DNA of 64,000 bases from Thermoleophilaceae bacterium (GTDB lineage: Bacteria > Actinomycetota > Thermoleophilia > Solirubrobacterales > Thermoleophilaceae). The stretch is from positions 1 to 64,000 of the forward strand of contig JAUJOA010000007.1 of the NCBI GenBank assembly GCA_030447875.1, given 5' to 3'. Below, in pieces: positions 18,773 to 28,006 of the stretch. The position numbers and the translations under genes are program-made. Positions within the stretch are counted from its first letter, which is position 1, and every line of letters begins with the position of its first letter. Below the pieces are notes generated by a model. It saw only the letters and a list, made by a program, of their open reading frames with translations, did not search any database and was not told where the DNA came from.

Positions 18773-20148
18773 TCGCGGTGTCCCTCGCTCACTCGATCCG
18801 CGTATCCCTCGACGTTCTTCTGCTCCGGACGTGAGATGCCGAGGGCGCCATCGGGGACGTCCTCGGTGATCACCGACCCAGCGCCAGTGTACGCACCGGC
18901 CCCGATGTGCACGGGGGCGACGAAGGACGTGTGCACGCCCGTATGCACGCCTTCCCCGATGACCGTGCGGTGCTTTCGCCGGCCGTCGTAATTGGCGGTG
19001 ATGTTGCCCGCCGCGACGTTTGCCCCGTCGCCGACCTCTGCGTCGCCGATGTAGGACAGGTGCGGCACCTTCGCTCCCCTTCCGACCTCTGAGTTCTTGA
19101 CCTCCACGAAGGTGCCCACCTTGGCGCCCTCGCCGATGGCCGCGCCAGGGCGCAGATAGGCGAAGGGCCCGACGCTGGCCCCCGCCGCGACACGGCAGTC
19201 GACGAGGTACGAATGGGCGACGCTGACGCCGTCTTCGAGCGTGGCGTCCATGAGCGTCGCCTGCGGGCCGACCGAGCAGCCGCTTCCGATCCGGGTGGCG
19301 CCGCGGAGGACCGTCCCGAGAGCGATCTCGGAGTCGGTGCCGATCTCCACCGACACGTCGATCGAGACGGCCTCCGGCGCCCGGATCGTGACGCCGGCGA
19401 GCGCGTGCCGCTCGACTATCTGACGCTGCGCCACCCCCTCCACCTCCATGAGCCCTGCACGGGTATTGACCCCCATGGCACTCGACGTGTCGGTCGTCGG
19501 ATGGATCGCGACCGTGTCTCCCGCTTCGCGCAAGATCGGGAAGACGCCCGTGAGGTAGCGCTCGCCGTCCTGCTCTCCGACCTGGTCGAGTGCAGCGAGG
19601 AGGGCGTCTGCGTCAAAGGCGTAGGTGCCGAGGTTGATCTCGCGGATCGACAGCTCCGTCCGGCTGAGACCCTCGGTGGACTTCGTCTCGACGATGCGCT
19701 CGACGGAGCCGTCCTGCGCGCGGACCACGCGACCGTAGCCGCTCGGATCGAGCTGCTCCGTCGTGAGGAGGGTTGCCGCCGCGCCCGCTCGCGTGTGCGT
19801 CGCCACGAGCTCGGCGATGAGCTCCCACGAGATGAGGGGGTGATCGCCCGACAGCGTGAGCACCGTGCCGCCGCGCTCGAGCTGCTCTCGAGCGGCGAGC
19901 ACCGCGGCAGCCGTGCCCTCGCCCTCCGTCTGCTCGGCGGCTACGACGCCCTCCGGCAACGCGTCGGCCACGCCGTCACCGGGCCGGGTGACGCAGACGA
20001 CCTTCCCGGCACCGCCCTGGCGCGCCGCCTCGATCACCCAGTGGAGCATCGGGCGCCCGCACACCTTGTGCAATACCTTCGGGAGGGTCGAGTGCATCCG
20101 CGTGCCATGGCCCGCGGCCATGATCAGCGCGGTCGGCTGGTCGGGCAC
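18769..20148 (-). CDS. glmU: bifunctional UDP-N-acetylglucosamine pyrophosphorylase / glucosamine-1-phosphate N-acetyltransferase
   Basis: GlmU makes UDP-GlcNAc for peptidoglycan in two steps. The N-terminal uridylyltransferase domain shows AAGHGTRMHSTLPKVLH, the G-x-G-T-x-R-type loop, and LSGDHPLISWELIAEL. The C-terminal left-handed beta-helix acyltransferase follows, with hexapeptide repeats and the conserved PFAYLRPGAAIGEGAKVGTF, KNSEVGRGAKVPHLSYIGDA, ANYDGRRKHRTVIG. Total 459 residues, normal. Start is GTG 20148. glmU-prs is a conserved actinobacterial pair. tRNA-Gln lies just upstream on the same strand. Confidence 0.96.
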   Translation of the reverse strand: MPDQPTALIMAAGHGTRMHSTLPKVLHKVCGRPMLHWVIEAARQGGAGKVVCVTRPGDGVADALPEGVVAAEQTEGEGTAAAVLAAREQLERGGTVLTLSGDHPLISWELIAELVATHTRAGAAATLLTTEQLDPSGYGRVVRAQDGSVERIVETKSTEGLSRTELSIREINLGTYAFDADALLAALDQVGEQDGERYLTGVFPILREAGDTVAIHPTTDTSSAMGVNTRAGLMEVEGVAQRQIVERHALAGVTIRAPEAVSIDVSVEIGTDSEIALGTVLRGATRIGSGCSVGPQATLMDATLEDGVSVAHSYLVDCRVAAGASVGPFAYLRPGAAIGEGAKVGTFVEVKNSEVGRGAKVPHLSYIGDAEVGDGANVAAGNITANYDGRRKHRTVIGEGVHTGVHTSFVAPVHIGAGAYTGAGSVITEDVPDGALGISRPEQKNVEGYADRVSEGHRE

Positions 20149-20182
20149 GCGCGGAGGGTACAGCGGCGCACGGCGCGGGAGG

Positions 20183-20255
20183 CTGGGGAGCCAGGATTCG
20201 AACCTGATCTTCGAGATTCAAAGTCTCGCGTGCTGGCCGCTTACACCACTCCCCA
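20183..20255 (-). tRNA. tRNA-Gln (anticodon TTG)
   Basis: The minus strand folds as a cloverleaf: acceptor TGGGGAG with CTCCCCA, anticodon stem CGAGA/TCTCG with loop CTTTGAA (anticodon TTG, reads CAA), and T-arm with GGTTCGAATCC. The discriminator base is G, as expected for Gln. CCA is not encoded. It sits between glmU and the PucR-type regulator. Confidence 0.93.
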
Positions 20256-20283
20256 GCGCGCGCGGGCGACGTTACCAATCGAC

Positions 20284-21564
20284 CTAGCGGTCGCTCTCCT
20301 CTCTGGGCACCTTGCCGCCCTCCGCGCCGGGCTCCGTGGCCGGGCCGTGCGGCGGCGCGATGCCGAGCACGCGCATCGCCTTCAGGCCGAGGCTCAGACG
20401 CTCACGTCCGTCCGTCGAGCTAACGTCCAGGCCGCTGAGGTCGCGCACGCGCTCCAGCCGGTAGCGGACCGTGTGCCGGTGGGTGAAGAGCCGCTGCGCG
20501 GTGTTCGCCACGTTCCCATCGGCCTCGAGGAAAGTCTCCAGGGTCTTCAGCAGGTCGGTCTCGTACTGCTCGTCGTAGGCGAGCAGTGGAGCCACGGTTT
20601 CGTCGTAGAAGGCTCGGAGCTCACGCGGGTCCTCGCTCATCGCGGGGAGAAGCAGCCGGTAGGCACCGGTGTCCTCGAAGGCGAGCGCCGACTGACCCTG
20701 GACCTCGGCCACGTTGGCGGCCAGGACGGCCTCCGCCGCGGCGCGGTGGATGTCGACCGGGTCGCTCGCCGGACGACTCGTGGCGATGGCGAAGCCGTAG
20801 CCGAAAAGCCCGCCCTCGAGCTCCCGACGGACGGCGGTCGCGCCGCGGCGCAGGGGCTCGGGATCGGAGCCCGGCACGACGATCACGAGCTCCTCCCCGT
20901 TCGCCGCCTCCGCCCTTCCGCCCCCGGCTCGCCCCACGGCCAGCGGAACCGTTGCGGTGAGCGCCGACCGCGCTACGCCTCGAACACCGCGCTCGGCCAG
21001 CATCAGCACCCGCGCGCGCCAATCACCCTCTTCCGGCTGATGCGGACGAGCCCGCACGACGATCACGGTCGCGCCCGCCTCGAGGTCGGCCCCGAGCTCC
21101 TTTCCGCGCGCCACGATGTTCTCGCGGTCGGTGACCCGCCGGTTCAGCAGATCGGCGAGGAACGCTGCCACGGCGGCATCGCTCGCGCGCTCCGGCGCGC
21201 GTGAGCGCTCGACGTCGAGCGCGATGAGCGTCCCCACCATGCGCACCAGCTGGGCCGGGGGCCGGCCACCGCGCGCCCGGTACCGGAGCTGGCCCACGAC
21301 CGCGTCCGCCACCCGCAACTCGAGCGCCTCGCTGCCCTCCGCTCCGGAGAGCACGGCGCGCTCGTCCTCGGGCGATGCGCACGCTACCGCCAGCACGCTA
21401 CTGGAGGCGTCGATCACGGCGACGCTGGCGTTCATGGCCCGGCTGGCGGCCCTTACGACCTCGGGCAGTCCCGCCCCGGACTCCACCGCGGCCGACACGT
21501 CGCCGAAGGCGTTGAGGAACGCGCTGTCGCCCCCGCCGTTCGCGCGTTCGCGCGCGGTTGGCAT
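20284..21564 (-). CDS. PucR/CdaR-family transcriptional regulator
   Basis: A 426-residue predicted DNA-binding protein. The N-terminal half looks like a sensory (GAF-like) region (SAAVESGAGLPEVVRAASRA, SVAVIDASSSVLAVA). The middle resembles the CdaR GGDEF-like domain (VARGKELGADLEAGATVIVV). The C-terminal HTH_30 module is clear: LLKTLETFLEADGNVANTA, RLFTHRHTVRYRLERV, SLGLKAMRVLG. ATG 21564 (MPTARERANGG) is preferred, since the longer frame runs through the neighbouring small gene region. It follows the 72-residue membrane protein gene on the same strand. Family members sense small metabolites. The ligand is unknown here. Confidence 0.85.
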   Translation of the reverse strand: MPTARERANGGGDSAFLNAFGDVSAAVESGAGLPEVVRAASRAMNASVAVIDASSSVLAVACASPEDERAVLSGAEGSEALELRVADAVVGQLRYRARGGRPPAQLVRMVGTLIALDVERSRAPERASDAAVAAFLADLLNRRVTDRENIVARGKELGADLEAGATVIVVRARPHQPEEGDWRARVLMLAERGVRGVARSALTATVPLAVGRAGGGRAEAANGEELVIVVPGSDPEPLRRGATAVRRELEGGLFGYGFAIATSRPASDPVDIHRAAAEAVLAANVAEVQGQSALAFEDTGAYRLLLPAMSEDPRELRAFYDETVAPLLAYDEQYETDLLKTLETFLEADGNVANTAQRLFTHRHTVRYRLERVRDLSGLDVSSTDGRERLSLGLKAMRVLGIAPPHGPATEPGAEGGKVPREESDR

Positions 21565-21599
21565 GGCCCGATTGTACGAGCGGGCTGCGTCCGGCTGGT

Positions 21600-21818
21600 C
21601 TAGCCGTAGATGTCGTAGAAGTAGACGATCGACAGGCCGATCGTCAGCCCAAGCCCGAGGAGCGAGACCAGGATGAAGAGCGTCATGAAGCCTGCGGCGA
21701 TGCGCTCCCACAAGCGCTCGTAGGACGCCCACGCGGGCAGCAGGATGTATGCCACGTAAGCCACCAGGGTAACCCCGCCTCCCACGGCGATGACGATGTT
21801 GACCGGTGTCAGCTCCAT
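21600..21818 (-). CDS. small two-helix membrane protein
   Basis: The 72-residue protein starts MELTPVNIVIAVGGGVTLVA and has two hydrophobic segments (VIAVGGGVTLVAYVAYILL and MTLFILVSLLGLGLTIGLS) joined by WASYERLWERIAAG. It lies about 35 bases upstream of the PucR-type regulator and about 50 bases downstream of ispE, all on the same strand. I recognise no family. The composition and spacing argue for a real small integral membrane protein. Confidence 0.6.
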   Translation of the reverse strand: MELTPVNIVIAVGGGVTLVAYVAYILLPAWASYERLWERIAAGFMTLFILVSLLGLGLTIGLSIVYFYDIYG

Positions 21819-21867
21819 GGACGCGCCGAGGGCAGTCGCGCCCTCGCTACGGGGCCATTGTGCCCGA

Positions 21868-22722
21868 TCACGGCGACGGCTTGATCCGGCGGGGGTGCTC
21901 GAGCAGACTGGTGACCAACGCCCCGGGCAGCCCGTCCGCGGCGCTCCGGGCCTCCTCGTCGTCCTCGAACACGCCGAACACGGTCGGGCCCGAGCCGGTC
22001 ACCGCGGCGGACAGCGCGCCGCGAGCGTAGAGCGCTTCGAGGTGGTCCGCGAGCCCCGGCCGAAGCGACAGCGCGGCGGCCTCGAGGTCGTTCTCCAGCT
22101 CCGACGCCAGGATCGGGAGCGGCTCCTTCGCGAGCGCGCGAACGCGCTGCGGGTCGAGCCGGTCCCGGGTCGCTCCGAGCCGATCGGCCTCCGCGTAGAC
22201 GTCGGCGGTGGCGAGCCCCTCCGCCTGCGGGACCAGGACCAGCGCCATGGCCGGCAGCTCGATCGGCTCGACGCGCTCGCCGGCGCCCGTGACGAGCGCG
22301 TGCCCTACCTCAACCTGACTCGGCACGTCGGCGCCCACGCGCGCGGCCACGGCGCGCAGCCCCGAGCCATCGAGCGGGCTGCCGGCGAGCTCGTTCGCCG
22401 CCCGTAGCGCCGCGGCGGCGTCCGCGCTTCCGCCTCCCAGCCCCGCCGCGACAGGGATTCGCTTGTCGATCGTCACGTCGAGCGCAGGCAAGTCCCCGTC
22501 GATCGCCGCGCGAAATATGGCCAACGCTCGCTGGCAGATGTTCTCTCCGTCGACCCCGTTGCACACCACGCGGTCCGCCGCCGCCGTGGACGGCTCGACG
22601 GTCACATCGTCGCTGAGCCGGATCGAGGCGAACAGAGAGCAGAGCTCGTGCAGTCCGTCCTCGCGTGGAGGTCCCACGTGGAGCAGCAGGTTGACCTTCG
22701 CCGGCGCATGCTCGCGGATCAT
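21868..22722 (-). CDS. ispE: 4-diphosphocytidyl-2-C-methyl-D-erythritol kinase
   Basis: A GHMP kinase of the MEP isoprenoid pathway that phosphorylates CDP-methylerythritol. The 284-residue sequence opens MIREHAPAKVNLLLHVG and contains the ATP-binding loop IPVAAGLGGGSADAAAAL, GADVPSQVEVGHALVTGAGE and the third GHMP motif AAVTGSGPTVFGVF. In the GADVPSQ stretch, relatives more often have PF in place of SQ, a minor difference. The ATG at 22722 overlaps the stop of rsmA (ATGA). The metG-tatD-rsmA-ispE order is widespread in actinobacteria. Confidence 0.95.
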   Translation of the reverse strand: MIREHAPAKVNLLLHVGPPREDGLHELCSLFASIRLSDDVTVEPSTAAADRVVCNGVDGENICQRALAIFRAAIDGDLPALDVTIDKRIPVAAGLGGGSADAAAALRAANELAGSPLDGSGLRAVAARVGADVPSQVEVGHALVTGAGERVEPIELPAMALVLVPQAEGLATADVYAEADRLGATRDRLDPQRVRALAKEPLPILASELENDLEAAALSLRPGLADHLEALYARGALSAAVTGSGPTVFGVFEDDEEARSAADGLPGALVTSLLEHPRRIKPSP

Positions 22723-23597
22723 CGCGGGGCCAGCGGGGACAACCGCTCGCTTCCCAGCTCGCGCGCGAGAGCGACGAAGTCGGACGGCGCAAGCCGCTCC
22801 GCGCGGGCGTCGCGCGGGTGGCCGAGCCGCTCGAGCGCGTCCTGGGCCGCCTCCCGACTTCCCGGAGGCGCTCCGGAGCTCAGCTCGAGCGATCCCGCCA
22901 GCGTCTTGCGCCGGTGGGCGAAAGCGGCGTGGATCAGCGCCACGGACTCCGACGGGGGCGGGGGCGCCGTCCGGCGAAGCACGACGAGTGCCGAGTCCAC
23001 GTTCGGCGCGGGATGGAACACGGACCGGCCGACGCGGCGAAGCACACGCACCTCGCACGCCAGCTGCACGATGGCCGATGTGACTCCGTAGGTGCGAGAT
23101 CCCGGGCCGGCCGCGAGCCGCTCGGCGACCTCGAGCTGCACCATGGCGACCCACAACTGCGCCCCCGGCAGCTCGCGAACGGAGCGGATCAGCACGGTGG
23201 CAGCCACCCCGTAGGGCAGGTTGCCCACCACCTTGGTGGGCGCCGGCGCGAGCGCCCGCAGATCGAGCCGCACGGCATCGGCGAGGTGCAGCGTCGCGCT
23301 GCGAAACGGCGCCAGCGCCTCCTCGAGCGGATGGGCGAGCGACCGATCGACCTCGACGACGTGAAGGTGCCCGACGCGCGCCGCTAGGTACTCCGACAGC
23401 GTGCCCAGCCCGCCGCCCACCTCGAGGACGACGTCCTCACGTGAGAGCTCCGCCGCCTCGCCGATCACACCGAGGAGGTTGTCATCGACGAGGAAGTTCT
23501 GACCGAGCTCGCGGTTGGGGTGAACGCCGAAGTCGCGCAACCGGCGCAGGCTCGCCTGCCGCGCCGAGCTTCGCTCGCCGCCGCGCGACTCGGCCAT
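22719..23597 (-). CDS. rsmA: 16S rRNA (adenine1518/1519-N6) dimethyltransferase RsmA/KsgA
   Basis: This enzyme dimethylates two adjacent adenines in the 3' hairpin of 16S rRNA. The 292-residue protein shows PNRELGQNFLVDDNLLG, SAM-binding motif I VVLEVGGGLGTLSEYLA, an acidic residue at the end of beta-2 (HVVEVDRSL), and the catalytic NLPYGVAATVLIR (NLPY motif IV). The substrate region AVIVQLACEV.. FHPAPNVDSALVVL is normal. The ATG at 23597 shares one base with the tatD stop (TGATG) and the 3' end overlaps ispE, so the three genes form a tight operon. Confidence 0.95.
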   Translation of the reverse strand: MAESRGGERSSARQASLRRLRDFGVHPNRELGQNFLVDDNLLGVIGEAAELSREDVVLEVGGGLGTLSEYLAARVGHLHVVEVDRSLAHPLEEALAPFRSATLHLADAVRLDLRALAPAPTKVVGNLPYGVAATVLIRSVRELPGAQLWVAMVQLEVAERLAAGPGSRTYGVTSAIVQLACEVRVLRRVGRSVFHPAPNVDSALVVLRRTAPPPPSESVALIHAAFAHRRKTLAGSLELSSGAPPGSREAAQDALERLGHPRDARAERLAPSDFVALARELGSERLSPLAPR

Positions 23598-24346
23598 CAC
23601 CACCGGAAGACGCGGGCGGCGTTGCGCTCCACCACGGCCTCTAGCTCCAGGTAGCTCACGCCGCGGGCCGCCGCGACGAACTCCGCCGTGGCCACCACGT
23701 TGGCCGGCTCGTTTCGCCGGCCGCGCAGCGGCTGCGGCGTGAGGTAGGGCGAGTCGGTCTCCACGAGGAGGAGCTCGTCGGGCACATCGCGCGCGGCCGC
23801 CTGGAGCGCGGTCGCCTTGGGGTAGGTCACGTTCCCCGCGAACGAGCACAAATAGCGGCGCTCCACGCATTCGTCGAGGCGGTCGGGCGCCGAGAAGCAG
23901 TGGAGTACGACCGTTACCTCGGCCGCCCGCTCGCGAATGATCGCGAACGTGTCCTCCTCCGCCGCGCGCGTGTGGATCACGAGCGGCAGGCGTGCGCGCG
24001 CCGCCAGGTCGATCTGCGCCTCAAACGCGCGCCGCTGATCGACCCGAGGGGCGTGGTCGCGGTAGTAGTCGAGCCCCGTCTCTCCGACAGCGCACGCACG
24101 GGGGTCCCGGGTCGCCAGCTCGATCGCTTCGAGATCCTGGTCCGTGAAGCCCTCGGCCTCGTGAGGATGGCGGCCCACGATCGCGGCCACCTCCTCGTGC
24201 TCGGCGGCCGCCTCCAGCGCACGCGCGATCGAGGTGGCGTCCGTGCCCACCGTCGCGAGCCGCCGCACGCCGCTCGCCCGCGCGCGCTCCACCAGCTCGA
24301 GCGTGGCTGGCTCACAGGCGTCGAGATGGCAGTGGGTGTCGACCAC
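23597..24346 (-). CDS. tatD: TatD-family metal-dependent deoxyribonuclease
   Basis: A TIM-barrel hydrolase of about 249 residues starting at GTG 24346 (VVDTHCHLDACEP). Metal-binding and catalytic motifs are present: DTHCHLD at the N-terminus, CAVGETGLDYYRDHAPR, PLVIHTRAAEEDTF, VVLHCFSAPDRLDE and LLVETDSPYLTPQPLRGRRN with EPANV. The longer open frame upstream has no domain content and overlaps metG, so the GTG is chosen. It sits between metG and rsmA on the same strand. TatD proteins act as DNases in quality control and repair. Confidence 0.93.
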   Translation of the reverse strand: MVDTHCHLDACEPATLELVERARASGVRRLATVGTDATSIARALEAAAEHEEVAAIVGRHPHEAEGFTDQDLEAIELATRDPRACAVGETGLDYYRDHAPRVDQRRAFEAQIDLAARARLPLVIHTRAAEEDTFAIIRERAAEVTVVLHCFSAPDRLDECVERRYLCSFAGNVTYPKATALQAAARDVPDELLLVETDSPYLTPQPLRGRRNEPANVVATAEFVAAARGVSYLELEAVVERNAARVFRW

Positions 24347-24381
24347 GGGGCAAGACCGCGGGCCGGGACGCCGCTCCGCCG

Positions 24382-25905
24382 TCAGGCGGCCGGCTCCGGC
24401 TGGCGCTCGATCTTCGGAAACAGAGGTGAGAAGCCGGCGATCTCCCCGAAGCCGCCGCCGGCCCCGAAGCGGGCCGCCTCCATCGTGAGCTCCGGCCGGC
24501 CGAGCGCCTCCAGCAGGCGCTCCGTGGCCTCGGGCAGGAACGGATTGAGCAGGACGGATACGACGCGGACGCCCTCCACCAGTCCGTACAGCACCGTGTC
24601 GAGGCGGTCCGCCGCCGCCGGATCCTTCGCCAGCTGCCACGGCGCCTCCTCCTGCGCCCACTGGTTCAGGCGCCGGACGAGCTGCCAGGTCTCGTCGAGC
24701 GCGCCGCTCACGTCGACGCGATCGAAGTGATCGCAGACGCCTTCGGCCAGTCCCTCGAAGTCGCCCGCGATCGCGGGCGCGGCGTCCGGCTCCGGCACCA
24801 CGCCGTCGCGGTAACGAGCCACCATCGCCAGCGCCCGGCTTGCGAGGTTTCCGTACTCGTTCGCGAGCTCGGTCGTATAGCGCGTCTCGAACCCCTCGGG
24901 CGACACCGAGCCGTCGCCTCCGAAGCTGACCTCTCGGAACAGGTAGAAACGGAGCGCGTCGGTCCCGTAGAGATCGATGACCTCGAACGGGTCGATCACG
25001 TTGCCGAGCGACTTCGACATCTTCTCCTCGTCCATCAGCAGGTAGCCGTGGATGAAGAGGCGCCGCGGCAACGGAAGGTCCGCCGCCATCAGAAGCGCGG
25101 GCCAGATGACGGCGTGGAACTTGAGGATGTCCTTGGCGAGCACGTGCACCGTGGGCGGCCAGAAGCGCTCGGTCAGGTCGTCGCCGTCGGCCGCGTAGGT
25201 CAGCGCGGTGTAGTAGTTGAGGAGCGCGTCGAACCAGACGTAGAAGACGTGGCGCTCGTCCCATGGAACGGGCACGCCCCAGGTGAGGCTCGAACGGCTG
25301 AGCGAGATGTCGTTCAGGCCCTGGTCGATGAACGACCGCGCCTCGTTGTAGCGCCCGGCGGGGAGCACCCACTCGGGCTGCTCCCCGTAGAGGCGCTCGA
25401 GCGGCTCCTGAAACTCCGACAGGCGGAAGAAGTAGTTCTCCTCCCGCTCCCGCTCGAGCGCGATCTTGTGGATCGCGCAGCGGTTGCCTTCGATCAACTC
25501 GCCCTCCGTCTTGAAGTCGGCGCAGCGCGGGCAGTACCAGCCCTCGTACGTGCCCAGGTAGACGTGGCCGGCGTCGTAGACGCGCTGGAGGATCCGCTGA
25601 ACGGCCTCCACGTGCTGCGGATCGCTCGTCCTGATGAAGAAGTCGTTGGTGGCCCCGAGCCGCCCGACCATGTCGCGAAAGCGCGGGGCGTTCTTGTCGG
25701 CGAGCTCGCGGGGGGTCATTCCAAGCCGCTCGGCCGCCTGCGCCACCGGCTCTCCGTGCTCGTCCGTGCCGGTGAGGAAGAAGACATCCTCCCCGCGCTG
25801 GCGCATGTGCCGCGCGAGGACGTCGACGGCGATCGTGGTGTACGCGTGGCCGAGGTGCGGCTCCGCGTTGACGTAGTAGATCGGCGTCGTGACGTAGTAG
25901 CCCAT
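24382..25905 (-). CDS. metG: methionyl-tRNA synthetase
   Basis: A class I aminoacyl-tRNA synthetase of 507 residues starting MGYYVTTPIYYVNAEPHLGH. The HIGH-type motif is PHLGHAYTT and the KMSKS loop is EEKMSKSLGNVIDP. One CPRC pair in the connective-peptide region (GWYCPRCADFKTEGEL) and CAIHK suggest a single zinc knuckle. It lacks the C-terminal EMAP-like tRNA-binding domain, as do many short bacterial MetRS. The tail ends at the anticodon-binding helical bundle. It is the first gene of the metG-tatD-rsmA-ispE cluster. Confidence 0.96.
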   Translation of the reverse strand: MGYYVTTPIYYVNAEPHLGHAYTTIAVDVLARHMRQRGEDVFFLTGTDEHGEPVAQAAERLGMTPRELADKNAPRFRDMVGRLGATNDFFIRTSDPQHVEAVQRILQRVYDAGHVYLGTYEGWYCPRCADFKTEGELIEGNRCAIHKIALEREREENYFFRLSEFQEPLERLYGEQPEWVLPAGRYNEARSFIDQGLNDISLSRSSLTWGVPVPWDERHVFYVWFDALLNYYTALTYAADGDDLTERFWPPTVHVLAKDILKFHAVIWPALLMAADLPLPRRLFIHGYLLMDEEKMSKSLGNVIDPFEVIDLYGTDALRFYLFREVSFGGDGSVSPEGFETRYTTELANEYGNLASRALAMVARYRDGVVPEPDAAPAIAGDFEGLAEGVCDHFDRVDVSGALDETWQLVRRLNQWAQEEAPWQLAKDPAAADRLDTVLYGLVEGVRVVSVLLNPFLPEATERLLEALGRPELTMEAARFGAGGGFGEIAGFSPLFPKIERQPEPAA

Positions 25906-25981
25906 CGCTCGTCCGATGCTACTGGCGGGGGGTCACCCAACCCTCGGGCGAACGCCGGCGGGCGGCGTCTCGCTTGAGCCC

Positions 25982-27058
25982 TCAGCCGCGGCCGAGCAGG
26001 GGGCGCACGATGGCAGCCACAGCGGTGCGCCCGCGTGCGCCGGCCTTCTGTGCCGCCTCACGCCTGAACAGCGCCGCCCCGGCGAGCAGCAGGCCGCCAC
26101 ACGCGACGACCCAGCCGAGGTCGACGCCCGCGCTCGGGCGTCGGGCGGGGCGATCGGCGACGACGGGGCCCGGGTCGGCCGACAGCCCGAAGCCCGGGAG
26201 GCTCGGTCCGGGGCGCCTCACACCTTGCGGGCCGAAGCTCGGGCGCGGAGCCTGCTCGGGTTCCTGACCCGCTGCGTCGCCGCGAGGGGCCGGCGCCGGT
26301 GCCGGGATCCTGGGCTGCGACGGCTCTGGCCGGCCGGCGGGAGCCGGGCGCCTGGCCGGACGGGCGGCGGGCAGCGGCCGGCGGATGGGAAACGCGTGCG
26401 GGCGGCGACCGCGAGCAGGAACCGGCAGGGCCCCAGGCAGCGGAACAGCACCCGGCGCACCGACGGGCGGCCGGACCGGAGCCGGCCACGGAGCTCCCCG
26501 AGGGGCCGGCGCCCGCACGCGTGCCGGGTCCGGTCGCGCCGGGACGGTGACCGGTACGGGCACAGGCACGGGCCGCGGCTTCGGCGACGCGGACGGAGCC
26601 GGGAGAAAGTCGAGCGGATCGCGGTATGCATGATCACTGCCGGCCTCCCGAACGCCGAAGTGAAGGTGCGGGCGGGCGATCGAGCCGCGCCCCGTCGCGC
26701 CCACCGAACCGAGCGCGGCGCCGGCGTCGACTTCGTCGCCCTCTCGGACGTCGATCGCTCCGAGGTGGAGGTACGAGGTGTCGAAGCTGCCGTCCTTCGT
26801 GCGGATGGACACCGTGAGGCCGGACGAGCCGACCGAACCGGCGAAGGTGACGGTGCCGGCAGTGGCTACGGTGACGGCCCGACCGGCCGGAGCCGCGACA
26901 TCGATGCCCCGGTGCTGACCGCCGGCGTACGGGTCGGCCACGTTGCGATAGCGGGTCACGAGCTCGCCCTCGACCGGCCAGACCCAGCCGTCGGCCGCCG
27001 ATGCCGGCGCCGGCGCGAGCAAGACCATGAGCAACGAAGCGAGGAAGATCCATCTCAT
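25982..27058 (-). CDS. secreted M23 (LytM-type) peptidase-like protein with Pro-rich region
   Basis: The 358-residue protein has a signal peptide (MRWIFLASLLMVLLAPAPAS, cut near ASA), then a LytM domain: GGQHRGIDVAAPAGRAV (first His and Asp), SYLHLGAIDVREGDEVDAG and ARPHLHFGVREAG (HxH). The zinc ligands appear complete, so endopeptidase activity on peptidoglycan is plausible. About residues 160-310 are Pro/Ala/Arg-rich and low in complexity, followed by one membrane helix (GWVVACGGLLLAGAALF) and a basic tail. It may therefore be tethered at both ends of the linker. It lies next to metG and rsmI. Confidence 0.85.
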   Translation of the reverse strand: MRWIFLASLLMVLLAPAPASAADGWVWPVEGELVTRYRNVADPYAGGQHRGIDVAAPAGRAVTVATAGTVTFAGSVGSSGLTVSIRTKDGSFDTSYLHLGAIDVREGDEVDAGAALGSVGATGRGSIARPHLHFGVREAGSDHAYRDPLDFLPAPSASPKPRPVPVPVPVTVPARPDPARVRAPAPRGAPWPAPVRPPVGAPGAVPLPGALPVPARGRRPHAFPIRRPLPAARPARRPAPAGRPEPSQPRIPAPAPAPRGDAAGQEPEQAPRPSFGPQGVRRPGPSLPGFGLSADPGPVVADRPARRPSAGVDLGWVVACGGLLLAGAALFRREAAQKAGARGRTAVAAIVRPLLGRG

Positions 27059-27181
27059 GCGGTGCGAGGCTAGGACCGCTCGGCCTTGCGGCCGGCCGTC
27101 GCGTCGCAGTCCCGTCGCAGTTCTTTACGCCGGTGTGCCCGTCAACGTCCGGCCCTTGACGCAACGCGCGTCAACTGCCGC

Positions 27182-28006
27182 TCAGTTGCCCTCGCCCTTT
27201 TGGATGAATCGCTCGTAGAGGGCGTTCGCGCTCGTACCCGTGAGCTCGGCGATGACCGCCGCGGCGGGGCGCGGGCGGGCGCCCGCATCGACCAGCCGAC
27301 CGAGCGCGTCGAGCGCCGCCGGACCCGGGCTCTCGTCCTCGGGAGCGCTCGGCCCGACCACGAGCACGATCTCGCCTCGCGGCGGGGCACCCGCATAGCG
27401 CTCCGCGAGCTCCCCGGCGCTCCCGCGCAGCACCTCCTCGTGGGCCTTCGTGAGCTCGCGGCACACGGCCACCGGCCGGCTCGCGTCCAGCTCCGCCAGT
27501 ACGGCCAGCGTCGCCGGAAGCCGCCTCGGCGACTCGAAGGCCACGAGCGTGCCTCCGGGCTCCGCGAGCGCGCGCTGCAGCTCGCCCCGCTTGCGCGGGA
27601 GGAACCCCGCGAAGCGCCAGCGCTCGGAGGGCAGCGCGGAGGCCACGAGTGCCGCCAGCACCGCAGAGGGCCCGGGGAGCACCTCCACGGCGAGCCCCGC
27701 GGCCGCGCACGCGCGGACGAGCGCGTAGCCCGGATCGGAGACGAGCGGCATGCCCGCGTCGGAGACGAGCGCCACGGTGTCGCCGGCCTTCATCCGCTCG
27801 ACGAGCTCGGTCGCCCGCCGCTCCTCGTTGTGCTCGTGGTAGGAGACGAGTCGCGCCCTGACGCCGTAGCGATCCAGCAGGACGCGCGTTCGCCGCGTGT
27901 CCTCGCAGGCCACGACGTCCGCCTGCCGCAGAGCGGCCAGCACTCGCAGCGTCACGTCCTCGAGGTTCCCGATCGGCGTCGGGCAGACCACGAGATGGCC
28001 GGTCAA
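27182..28006 (-). CDS. rsmI: 16S rRNA (cytidine1402-2'-O)-methyltransferase
   Basis: RsmI methylates the ribose of C1402 in the ribosomal P site. The 274-residue protein opens MTGHLVVCPTPIGNLEDVTL, with VACEDTRRTRVLLDRYGV, YHEHNEERRATELVERMKAG, VALVSDAGMPLVSDPGYALV, and EVLPGPSAVLAALVASALPS, the classic SAM-binding tetrapyrrole-methylase fold motifs. The C-terminal helix is also typical. Its ATG overlaps the stop of the ROK kinase (ATGA). Confidence 0.95.
   Translation of the reverse strand: MTGHLVVCPTPIGNLEDVTLRVLAALRQADVVACEDTRRTRVLLDRYGVRARLVSYHEHNEERRATELVERMKAGDTVALVSDAGMPLVSDPGYALVRACAAAGLAVEVLPGPSAVLAALVASALPSERWRFAGFLPRKRGELQRALAEPGGTLVAFESPRRLPATLAVLAELDASRPVAVCRELTKAHEEVLRGSAGELAERYAGAPPRGEIVLVVGPSAPEDESPGPAALDALGRLVDAGARPRPAAAVIAELTGTSANALYERFIQKGEGN

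Noticed and set aside
19213-21204. 663-codon plus-strand open frame
   Set aside because: Spans the opposite strand of glmU, tRNA-Gln and the PucR regulator, which cannot be coding on both.
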